Positions 25,850 to 32,898 of a stretch of DNA of 64,000 bases are shown here, in pieces. Below the pieces are notes generated by a model. It saw nothing but the letters and a program-made list of their open reading frames with translations, ran no database searches and had not been told where the DNA came from. Numbering within the stretch: position 1 is the stretch's first letter; every line of letters begins with the position of its first letter. The position numbers were made by a program, and so were the translations under genes. This DNA comes from G963666935 sp963666935 (lineage in GTDB: Bacteria; Bacillota; Clostridia; Christensenellales; CAG-138). Where the stretch lies: the NCBI GenBank assembly GCA_963666935.1, contig OY762936.1, forward strand, positions 620,001-684,000, in the 5' to 3' direction.

Positions 25850-26167
25850 ATGCCGATCAAGACGATCACAAAAGAGAACTTTACAACCGAAGTCGTGAAT
25901 GCACAACGGCCCGTTTTGGTGGAATTCTGGGCTCCGTGGTGCGGGTATTGCAGGAGGCTCACGCCCGTGCTGGACAGGCTATCGGAGATGTTGCGAGACG
26001 AAATCACCATCGGGGAAGTCAATGTGGATGAGGAGCCGGAACTGGAAGAACAGTTTGGCGTGAGCATCATTCCCACACTTTTTCTGTTCAAAAACGGAAA
26101 ACATGGAGAGAAGCTGGTTGCGCCGTCGTCTCAGGCGCTCATTGAAAAGTGGATTAAGGAGCAGTAA
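25850..26167 (+). CDS. Thioredoxin 2 (WCGYC active site)
   Basis: 105 residues, thioredoxin fold with EFWAPWCGYCRRLTPV: the active site is WCGYC rather than the usual WCGPC, so its redox potential and partners may differ. SIIPTLFLFKNG gives the cis-Pro strand. ATG follows GGAGGGAAGAATT. TrxB starts 8 bp after its stop, so this is probably the preferred thioredoxin in that operon. Confidence 0.93.
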   Translation: MPIKTITKENFTTEVVNAQRPVLVEFWAPWCGYCRRLTPVLDRLSEMLRDEITIGEVNVDEEPELEEQFGVSIIPTLFLFKNGKHGEKLVAPSSQALIEKWIKEQ

Positions 26168-26175
26168 AGCGGATT

Positions 26176-27099
26176 ATGGAGAAGGTTTACGATGTTATTA
26201 TAGTCGGCGGAGGACCGGCCGGATATTCCGCAGCCCTGTACTGCGTGCGCGCCGGGCTTTCGGCGCTTGTGCTTGAAAAGCTTTCGCCGGGCGGACAGAT
26301 GGCGAATGCTGCAAAAGTGGACAACTATCCAGGCTTCGTGCAGGGCATAGATGGCTTTGAGCTGGGGGAAAGGATGCAGCAGGGCGCAGAGCGTTTCGGC
26401 GCTGATACGGAATTTGTGGAGGTTACTGCGCTGAGCTTAGGGGAACAGCCTAAGCGCATTTCCACCACAAGCGGCGAGTATCGGGCAAAAACGGTAATTT
26501 TTGCCACGGGCGCATCGGAAAATGAACTGGGCCTGCCCGGTGAGGCTGCACTTCTCGGCAAAGGTGTTTCCTACTGCGCTACTTGCGACGGCATGTTTTT
26601 CAAGGGGAAGACTGTTGCCGTGGCCGGAGGCGGAAACTCTGCGGCGGCCTATGCCCTGACGCTTTCCAAGATCTGTAAAAAGGTTTATGTAATCCACCGC
26701 CGCGATACCCTACGCGCGACAAAAAGTTACCTGGAACCGCTGAAAAAGGCGGGGAACATAGAGTTTCTTTGGAACACACAGATTACAGAGTTGTTGCAGG
26801 ATGAAAAGCTAACCGGGCTTACCCTGATGGACAAGGTAACCGGCCGGACCTATCCGCTTTCCTGCGATGGCGTGTTTGTGGCCATAGGTCGTTTGCCAAA
26901 CACGGCGCTCGTGGTGGGTCAGGTGGAATTGGACGGCTATGGCTATATCGTCGCGGATGAAACCACAAAAACCAGTATTCCAGGCGTATTCGCCGCGGGT
27001 GACGTGCGGACAAAGCCGCTGCGGCAGATCATTACCGCCGCGGCGGATGGTGCGACGGCCTCTAAGTTTGCGGAAGAATACATCCGGACGCTGGTATAA
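26176..27099 (+). CDS. trxB: Thioredoxin-disulfide reductase
   Basis: 307 residues. FAD site GGGPAGYSAALY, active-site disulfide CATCDG, NAD(P)H site GGGNSAAAYAL followed by VIHRRDTLRA, and the C-terminal FAD motif VFAAGDVRTKPLRQ. HRRDTLRA is consistent with NADPH use. It transfers electrons to the thioredoxins encoded beside it. GATTATGGAG-type spacing to ATG is adequate. Confidence 0.97.
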   Translation: MEKVYDVIIVGGGPAGYSAALYCVRAGLSALVLEKLSPGGQMANAAKVDNYPGFVQGIDGFELGERMQQGAERFGADTEFVEVTALSLGEQPKRISTTSGEYRAKTVIFATGASENELGLPGEAALLGKGVSYCATCDGMFFKGKTVAVAGGGNSAAAYALTLSKICKKVYVIHRRDTLRATKSYLEPLKKAGNIEFLWNTQITELLQDEKLTGLTLMDKVTGRTYPLSCDGVFVAIGRLPNTALVVGQVELDGYGYIVADETTKTSIPGVFAAGDVRTKPLRQIITAAADGATASKFAEEYIRTLV

Positions 27100-27108
27100 G
27101 CCAATATC

Positions 27109-27162
27109 GTAATAAAGTCACGGATTGTTCTTTGCGTCGTATATGATAAATTTATCATATAC
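27109..27162 (+). promoter_or_regulatory. Superoxide reductase promoter: Crp-type half-conserved dyad plus 24-bp palindrome
   Basis: GTAAT-AAA-GTCACGG (27109-27123) matches the redox dyad, centre 27115. A perfect 24-bp palindrome (27139-27162, arms GTATATGATAAA/TTTATCATATAC) covers the likely -10 (TATGAT, 27142-27147) and start site. An activator site upstream and a repressor-like site on the start are inferred. Confidence 0.65.
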
Positions 27163-27199
27163 CATAAAAACACAAGAATTTGATTGGGAGGCATAATTT

Positions 27200-27580
27200 A
27201 TGTGTGGAATCCGTTTTTACATCTGTAAGCACTGCGGAAATCTGATTGGTATGATTCACAGTTCCGGCGTTCCCATCATCTGCTGCGGTGAACCTATGAG
27301 CGAGCTCATTCCCGGCAGTGTGGACGCCAGCAAGGAAAAGCACGTTCCTGTAATTTCCGTTAGCGGTAACACTGTAACTGTCAACATCGGCGCCGTTCCG
27401 CATCCCATGACGGAAGAGCACCTTATCCAGTGGGTCTATCTTCAAACCGAGCATGGAGGACAGCGCAAGTGCCTGAATCCGGGGGACGAACCCAAGGTCA
27501 CCTTTGTTCTGGATGGCGATAAGCCGCTTGCAGCATACGCCTATTGCAATCTCCACGGGCTGTGGATGGCTGAAATTTAA
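27200..27580 (+). CDS. Superoxide reductase (desulfoferrodoxin, class I)
   Basis: 126 residues. The N-terminal desulforedoxin domain binds one iron by four cysteines (YICKHCG and IICCGE); the C-terminal domain has the catalytic Fe(His4Cys) site, with EKHVPVI, VPHPMTEEHLIQW and the CNLHG motif. It reduces superoxide to peroxide without making oxygen, using rubredoxin as donor; rubredoxin-like proteins are encoded just downstream. ATG follows GGGAGG. Confidence 0.97.
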   Translation: MCGIRFYICKHCGNLIGMIHSSGVPIICCGEPMSELIPGSVDASKEKHVPVISVSGNTVTVNIGAVPHPMTEEHLIQWVYLQTEHGGQRKCLNPGDEPKVTFVLDGDKPLAAYAYCNLHGLWMAEI

Positions 27581-27595
27581 AACTACAGTTTTTTA

Positions 27596-27623
27596 TTTCC
27601 CGCCTCATTTTTGAGGCGGGAAA
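27596..27623 (+). terminator. Terminator of the superoxide reductase gene
   Basis: TTTCCCGCCTCA and TGAGGCGGGAAA arms, followed by TCTTTTA. Confidence 0.85.
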
Positions 27624-27640
27624 TCTTTTAATTACTTTTA

Positions 27641-27668
27641 TTGAAACATGCCACAAATCATGTATAAT
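27641..27668 (+). promoter_or_regulatory. Promoter of the DUF134 gene
   Basis: TTGAAA (27641-27646) and TATAAT (27663-27668), spaced 16 bp. No GTRAY-N3-RTCAC dyad is present, so this unit appears to lie outside the redox regulon. Confidence 0.7.
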
Positions 27669-27704
27669 ATAAATGACATATGCCAATAAAAAGGAGGTGC
27701 CCGT

Positions 27705-28076
27705 ATGCCGAGACCATGCAAAAGGAGGCGCATCTGCGCCATGCCGGGCTATGGACGTTTCGGGCCCATCGGGGGAGAAGAAACGGAGCGTTCGGCCGTT
27801 ACAATGACTTTGGACGAATTCGAAAGCATCCGCCTGATCGATCTGGAAGGGCTGACGCAGGAGGGGTGCGCAGAGCGGATGAACGTGGCGCGCACCACGG
27901 CGCAGGCTATTTACAACAGCGCGCGCATGAAGCTTGCAGAGTGTCTTATAAATGTAAAAGAACTCCGCATCGAGGGTGGAGATTATATCCTTTGCGACGG
28001 AAGCGTCGAAGGCTGTGGTCCTTGTCGGAGGCCGCGCTGCCGTGGAGAAAGCGGAGAAAGCGCAAAAGAACAATAA
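27705..28076 (+). CDS. DUF134 (UPF0251) HTH protein
   Basis: 123 residues. PRPCKRRRIC at the N-terminus, MTLDEFESIRLIDLEGLTQEGCAERMNVARTTAQAIYNSARMKLAE as the sigma-like helix-turn-helix, and a Cys-rich C-terminus (CGPCRRPRC). This is the UPF0251/DUF134 family, predicted DNA-binding proteins often near NifX/NifB-type or redox genes; the Cys residues could bind a metal or cluster. ATG follows AAAGGAGGTG. No function is established. Confidence 0.85.
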   Translation: MPRPCKRRRICAMPGYGRFGPIGGEETERSAVTMTLDEFESIRLIDLEGLTQEGCAERMNVARTTAQAIYNSARMKLAECLINVKELRIEGGDYILCDGSVEGCGPCRRPRCRGESGESAKEQ

Positions 28077-28218
28077 ATACGCATAGCGGCAATTTGTGAA
28101 AACGAACAGGTATTTAAACGTTGGGCTTAGCACTTTAAAGTTCACGACGCGGAAGACGGAAGGAGTATGCCCGCGGTGATGCAAAATGAACGAAAAATGA
28201 ATTCAAATGAAGGCGCAC

Positions 28219-28259
28219 AAGGCAAAGTCACGAAAAATTTTTCTTAAGCACGATATTTT
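28219..28259 (+). promoter_or_regulatory. Weak redox dyad and -10 before the rubredoxin fusion gene
   Basis: Only the right half is conserved: AAA-GTCACG (28224-28232), centre of the aligned 13-mer 28225. TATTTT (28254-28259) begins 29 bp later, the same spacing as in the perfect sites. Confidence 0.45.
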
Positions 28260-28294
28260 GAAGACAAAACAGAACCAGAGAAGGAGTTGATGCT

Positions 28295-28963
28295 ATGAAA
28301 AAATACATTTGCTCTGTCTGCGGTTACATTTACGATGAGTCAAAGGGCATGCCGGAGGCAGGAATCGCACCCGGCACCAAATGGAAAGACCTGCCGGAGG
28401 ATTGGGTATGCCCGCTGTGCGGAGCAACAAAGGCGGAGTTTAGTGAACAGGGGGGCACCGCCGCACCGGCTGTGAAAAAGCCGTTGTCCGTTATGGAGGT
28501 GCCGGTTGACATGCGCGAGATTTCCGCTCTTGAGATGAGCGCGCTTTGTTCCAACCTGGCACGCGGCTGTGAAAAACAGTATCGTCCGGAGGAGGCCGCG
28601 CTGTTCACCGAACTGGCAAACTATTATAAAGCGGCTTCCGCGCTCGCGGTGGATCCGGGGTTCGACGGGCTTTTGCCTTTGGTGGAAAAGGACCTTGCGG
28701 AGGGCTTTCACAATGCCGGCGCAGCTTCGGCAAACGCTGCCGACCGGGGCGCACTTCGGGCGCTGGCCTGGAGCGAAAAAGTGACTCGGATTATAAAATC
28801 CCTTCTCAACCGTTACCAGAAAGAGGGCGACGCCATGCTGGAAAATACCGGCGTATACGTATGCACCATTTGCGGCTTTGTCTACGTGGGCGATACGCTG
28901 CCGGAGGTCTGCCCGGTCTGCAAGGTGCCCAACTGGAAGTTTGAGAAAGTGGAAGGGAGGTAA
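28295..28963 (+). CDS. Rubredoxin - helical domain - rubredoxin-like fusion
   Basis: 222 residues. Residues 1-50 are a full rubredoxin (CSVCGYIYDE...WVCPLCGA). A helical middle (about 75-180, EMSALCSNLARGCEKQYRPEEAALF) resembles an erythrin-like bundle but lacks the ExxH di-iron ligands seen in the next gene. The C-terminus is a short rubrerythrin-type rubredoxin domain (CTICGFVYVGDTLPEVCPVC). By analogy with similar clostridial proteins it should carry electrons to peroxide- or superoxide-reducing partners. The next gene begins 4 bp after the stop. Confidence 0.8.
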   Translation: MKKYICSVCGYIYDESKGMPEAGIAPGTKWKDLPEDWVCPLCGATKAEFSEQGGTAAPAVKKPLSVMEVPVDMREISALEMSALCSNLARGCEKQYRPEEAALFTELANYYKAASALAVDPGFDGLLPLVEKDLAEGFHNAGAASANAADRGALRALAWSEKVTRIIKSLLNRYQKEGDAMLENTGVYVCTICGFVYVGDTLPEVCPVCKVPNWKFEKVEGR

Positions 28964-28967
28964 AGGG

Positions 28968-30113
28968 ATGTACGCTGTAAGAAACATCAGGCTGTGCACA
29001 AAGGATTGCTTGTGCCTCTATGTCTGTCCCACGGGGGCCACAAATACTGAGAACAGCATCATTGATAAAGAGAAGTGCAACGGTTGCGGCATCTGCGCCC
29101 AAACCTGCCCTTCGGCTGCCATCTCCATGATGCCCGATGTACTTCCGCCCCAGCAGGAAAAAACGGACGCTGTGGTTTATGCACTTCGCGTGCTTTCCAA
29201 AAGCAAGGCTAAGCAGGAGGGCATTGCCGCCGGGTTATCCGGTAAGCTGGCTGCTGCCATCGAAAAGTCCAACCATATCATGGCGGAGGATCTTCTCCGC
29301 GAAGCAGGGTATATGCTGCCCCAAAGCGGCAACGCTCTCATTTTTCTGCAATCCCTGCTGGACAAGCCGCAGGGCGATGGATTCCCCAAGGAAGCGGTGA
29401 TGAAGCTGCTTGAAACACTTGAACAAAATGATATGACGGAGGAAAAAACAATGGAAAAATGGAAATGCACCGTGTGCGGATATATTCATGAAGGCCCGCT
29501 GCCTGCGGGGTTTACCTGTCCCCGCTGCAAACAGCCGGCCAGCGCCTTTGTAAAGATGGAGGAAAAAACAGACAAGGGCAATCCCTATGCCGGAACCCAG
29601 ACGGAGAAAAATTTGGCCGAAGCCTTTGCGGGCGAAAGTCAGGCGCGCAACAAGTACACCTATTTTGCGCAGGTCGCCGGCCGCGAAGGCTACGATCAGC
29701 TTTCGGCGATTTTTCTGCAGACTGCTCGTAACGAGCAGGAACATGCCCGAATCTGGTATGAAGAGCTGGGCCACATCGGCAATTCCGCGGCAAACCTGCT
29801 GGCCGCTGCCGAAGGCGAGAACTACGAGTGGACGGATATGTATGACCGCTTCGCCAAAGATGCCGAAAGGGAAGGGTTTTTGGAGCTGGCCATGCGTTTC
29901 CGCCGGGTGGGAGAAATCGAAAAATCCCACGAGGAGCGCTATCGTAAACTTTTAAGCAATGTGCAGATGCAGAAGATATTTGAAAAGGGCGAAGAGACCA
30001 TGTGGGAATGCCGAATCTGCGGTCATCTGATCATGGGCAAAAAGGCGCCCGAAGTCTGCCCTGTATGTAAATACAGTCAGAGTTATTTTGAGGTTCGCAA
30101 AGAAAATTACTAG
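28968..30113 (+). CDS. Ferredoxin - rubredoxin - rubrerythrin - rubredoxin fusion
   Basis: 381 residues from ATG 28968 (GGGAGG upstream). Order: two Cys clusters of ferredoxin type (CTKDCLCLYVCP and CNGCGICAQTCP, two possible [4Fe-4S]); an unassigned segment (~65-155); a rubredoxin-like domain (CTVCGYIHEGPLP...CPRC); a rubrerythrin di-iron four-helix bundle (EKNLAEAFAGESQARNKYTYFA start, NEQEHARIWYE, EIEKSHEERY); and a C-terminal rubredoxin (CRICGHLI...CPVC). Rubrerythrins reduce hydrogen peroxide to water. The fusion would wire ferredoxin electrons through rubredoxin centres to the di-iron site in one chain. Confidence 0.9.
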   Translation: MYAVRNIRLCTKDCLCLYVCPTGATNTENSIIDKEKCNGCGICAQTCPSAAISMMPDVLPPQQEKTDAVVYALRVLSKSKAKQEGIAAGLSGKLAAAIEKSNHIMAEDLLREAGYMLPQSGNALIFLQSLLDKPQGDGFPKEAVMKLLETLEQNDMTEEKTMEKWKCTVCGYIHEGPLPAGFTCPRCKQPASAFVKMEEKTDKGNPYAGTQTEKNLAEAFAGESQARNKYTYFAQVAGREGYDQLSAIFLQTARNEQEHARIWYEELGHIGNSAANLLAAAEGENYEWTDMYDRFAKDAEREGFLELAMRFRRVGEIEKSHEERYRKLLSNVQMQKIFEKGEETMWECRICGHLIMGKKAPEVCPVCKYSQSYFEVRKENY

Positions 30114-30128
30114 CCCGATCAAAATAAA

Positions 30129-30165
30129 CAAGCGCCGTTTCCTTGGAAACGGCGCTTGTTTATTT
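30129..30165 (+). terminator. Terminator of the rubrerythrin operon
   Basis: CAAGCGCCGTTTCC and GGAAACGGCGCTTG arms with TT loop, then TTTATTTGG. Confidence 0.9.
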
Positions 30166-30166
30166 G

Positions 30167-30207
30167 GTAACAATGTCACGGAAAAATCACGCCATAATGC
30201 GTATACT
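30167..30207 (+). promoter_or_regulatory. Crp/Fnr-type site and -10 of the CoADR gene
   Basis: GTAAC-AAT-GTCACGG (30167-30181), centre 30173; TATACT (30202-30207) begins 29 bp later. The dyad directly follows the preceding terminator. Confidence 0.7.
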
Positions 30208-30280
30208 AAATTCAAATCACGAAATTGCGAATCCCGTTTTATGGACATTATAGAATTACTGAATTATTAGGAGGTTCTTT

Positions 30281-32737
30281 ATGAGCAGAAAAGTATTGAT
30301 TATCGGCGGCGTGGCGGGCGGCGCCAGCTGTGCGGCAAGGCTCAGGCGACTGGACGAAAATGCTCAAATTATTCTTTTGGAGCGTGGAGAATACATTTCT
30401 TATGCCAACTGCGGGTTGCCGTATCATGTGGGGGATGTGATTAAGTCGAGGAATGCGTTGCTGCTCCAGACCCCAGAAGCCATGCGGAAGAAGTACGGTG
30501 TGGACGTGCGAGTGAAAAACGAAGCGCAGTCCATTGACCGCGTAAATAAGACCGTTGCGGTAAAGAACTTGGACACGGGCGAAACCTATGAGGAATCCTA
30601 TGATACCCTTGTATTATCCACGGGTTCCTCGCCGGTACGGCCGCCCATTCCCGGGATCAACTCTTCGCGGATTCAGACGCTGTGGACGGTGCCGGATACC
30701 GACCGCATCCACGCGCTGGTACAGGATCGGGGCGTAAAAACCGCAGCAGTTATCGGCGGCGGGTTCATTGGCCTTGAAATGGCGGAAAACCTCCACCATA
30801 TCGGGATTGAGATATCGATCATCGAAATGCTGGATCAGGTTATGGCTCCGCTGGACTATGAAATGGCGCAGCTCCTGCATGCAAACATTGCGCAAAACGG
30901 CGTAAAGCTGTACTTGGGAGACGGTGTTTCTGAGTTTAAGGATACGGCCGACGGCGTAGACATTACCCTCAAGAGTGGGAAGACCGTTTCTGCGGAGTTG
31001 GTGATCCTTGCTATCGGCGTGCGGCCGAACAGCGAGCTGGCAAAGGCGGCTGAACTGACAGTGAATGCCCGCGGCGGCATCGTTGTAGATGAAACCCTGC
31101 ATACTTCCGACCCGGATATCCTGGCGGTGGGTGATGTGATTGAGGTGGAGGATTTTATTTTTAAAGATCGAACCATGATCCCGCTGGCCGGCCCTGCTAA
31201 CAAACAGGGGCGCATCGCGGCAAACAATATCATGGGCGCAAACGAAAAATATGAGGGGACGCAGGGGACGTCCGTTGCACAAGTGTTTGACTTGACCGCC
31301 GCATCCACCGGCGCCAGCGAAAAGGCGCTTATCAAACGCGGCCTGGTGAAAGGCAAGGATTATGAGATCCTTATGATTACGCAAAACTCTCACGCCAGCT
31401 ACTATCCCGGCGCGGTGCCCTTGACGATGAAACTCTTGTTTTCCATGGACGGCAAGAAGATTTTCGGTGCGCAGATCGTGGGTCGGGACGGCGTGGATAA
31501 GCGGATCGATACGATTGCCGTGGCGATTCGGTTGGGCGGCGGGATTGAGGATTTAAAGAAGCTGGAGCTCGCTTATGCGCCGCCGTATTCGTCGGCCAAA
31601 GATCCGGTCAATATGGCGGGGTTCGTTGCCGAAAATGTGCTTTCGGGTAAGGTGAAGTTTTCCTCATGGGATGTAAAAAAAAAGAATCCGGAGGCGATTT
31701 TACTGGACGTGAGGGAGGAAGCTGAGCTTCTCACCTTCCCGTTGGCGGGCTCAAAATACATTCCACTCGGTCAGCTCAGAGATCGGCTCGGCGAGTTGGA
31801 TAAGGAAAAAGAGTATGTTACATTCTGTACCATTGGCGTGCGTTCCTACAATGCCGCTCGCATTCTGATGCAGCATGGGTTTGAAAAGGTGCTGCTTTAT
31901 CCGAGTGGTACGCGGTTCTATCAGGAGACCCATTATGAGGAGGATGAAATACCTATTAACAACACGCCCGTTTCCGACAGCGGCCATGCGGACGTAAAGA
32001 ACGTCGCTACGGCCAGCATGCGTCTGGATTGCGTGGGGATGCAGTGCCCCGGCCCGATCATGAAGGTGTTTGAAACCATCAAGGAAATGAAGGATGGTGA
32101 GGTCATGGAGGTATCCGCGTCCGACCCGGGCTTTGTGCGTGACATCGGTGCATGGTGCCGTCGGACGGGCAACACCTTGATCTCCAATGAACGGCGCGGC
32201 AGCGATTATGTGGCGCTGGTGAAAAAAGGCGGTGCAGGAGCAAGTGCGCCCATCGTGCAAAACTCTGCCGAAGGCAAAACGATCATCGTATTCTCGGGGG
32301 ATCTCGATAAGGTGCTGGCCAGCTTTATCATCGCCAACGGCGCGGCGGCCATGGGCAGGCCGGTTACAATGTTCTTTACATTCTGGGGCCTGACGGTGTT
32401 GCGCAAATCCAAAAATCAGCGGGTAAAGAAGACGCTTATTGAGGCAATGTTCGGCAAGATGCTGCCCCGCGGAAGCGGCAAGCTCACGCTTTCCAGAATG
32501 AACATGGGCGGCATGGGCACGGCGATGATGAAGCAGATCATGCACGACAAAAATGTCGACTCCCTGGAGGTGCTGATCCAAAAGGCAATGAAGGCGGGCG
32601 TAAAGATTGTGGCCTGCACCATGAGTATGGACGTGATGGGAATTCGCAAAGAGGAACTCATCGACGGCGTGGAATTGGGAGGCGTAGGCGCTTATTTAGG
32701 TGATGCAGAAGAGTCCAACGTAAACCTGTTTATTTAA
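30281..32737 (+). CDS. CoA-disulfide reductase - rhodanese - TusA - DsrE fusion
   Basis: 818 residues, four modules. (1) Residues ~1-450: FAD/NAD(P)H CoA-disulfide/persulfide reductase (GGVAGGASCAARLRR, active Cys44 in NCGLPYH, GGGFIGLEMAENL, AVGDVIE). (2) ~455-550: rhodanese with Cys516 in FCTIGVRSY. (3) ~578-650: TusA/SirA-like with Cys589 in the CPGP motif. (4) ~660-818: DsrE/DsrF-like domain (IIVFSGDLDKVLASFIIANGAAAMG). Cysteine residues are placed to pass sulfane sulfur between modules. It probably reduces persulfides, polysulfide or CoA-disulfides using NAD(P)H. ATG follows AGGAGG; a terminator follows at 32751-32777. Confidence 0.93.
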   Translation: MSRKVLIIGGVAGGASCAARLRRLDENAQIILLERGEYISYANCGLPYHVGDVIKSRNALLLQTPEAMRKKYGVDVRVKNEAQSIDRVNKTVAVKNLDTGETYEESYDTLVLSTGSSPVRPPIPGINSSRIQTLWTVPDTDRIHALVQDRGVKTAAVIGGGFIGLEMAENLHHIGIEISIIEMLDQVMAPLDYEMAQLLHANIAQNGVKLYLGDGVSEFKDTADGVDITLKSGKTVSAELVILAIGVRPNSELAKAAELTVNARGGIVVDETLHTSDPDILAVGDVIEVEDFIFKDRTMIPLAGPANKQGRIAANNIMGANEKYEGTQGTSVAQVFDLTAASTGASEKALIKRGLVKGKDYEILMITQNSHASYYPGAVPLTMKLLFSMDGKKIFGAQIVGRDGVDKRIDTIAVAIRLGGGIEDLKKLELAYAPPYSSAKDPVNMAGFVAENVLSGKVKFSSWDVKKKNPEAILLDVREEAELLTFPLAGSKYIPLGQLRDRLGELDKEKEYVTFCTIGVRSYNAARILMQHGFEKVLLYPSGTRFYQETHYEEDEIPINNTPVSDSGHADVKNVATASMRLDCVGMQCPGPIMKVFETIKEMKDGEVMEVSASDPGFVRDIGAWCRRTGNTLISNERRGSDYVALVKKGGAGASAPIVQNSAEGKTIIVFSGDLDKVLASFIIANGAAAMGRPVTMFFTFWGLTVLRKSKNQRVKKTLIEAMFGKMLPRGSGKLTLSRMNMGGMGTAMMKQIMHDKNVDSLEVLIQKAMKAGVKIVACTMSMDVMGIRKEELIDGVELGGVGAYLGDAEESNVNLFI

Positions 32738-32750
32738 TAAAAGAGTGAAG

Positions 32751-32777
32751 GCGTCCCCCAGCGGGGACGCTTTTTTT
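32751..32777 (+). terminator. Terminator of the CoADR fusion gene
   Basis: GCGTCCCC-CA-GCGGGGACGC hairpin followed by TTTTTTT. Confidence 0.95.
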
Positions 32778-32898
32778 GTAGAGACGATAAATCAGATTTA
32801 TTGGCGAAAAGTGCAGTGAATTGTCGGTTGATTTGACATCAGGTGAAAAACCCCGTATTCTTATATTGTGTATATAGTAACAGGCAGGAGGAATATTA

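Noticed and set aside
31751..32581. Minus-strand frame opposite the CoADR fusion
   Set aside because: Antisense shadow of the conserved TusA and DsrE modules; His-rich translation without motifs.
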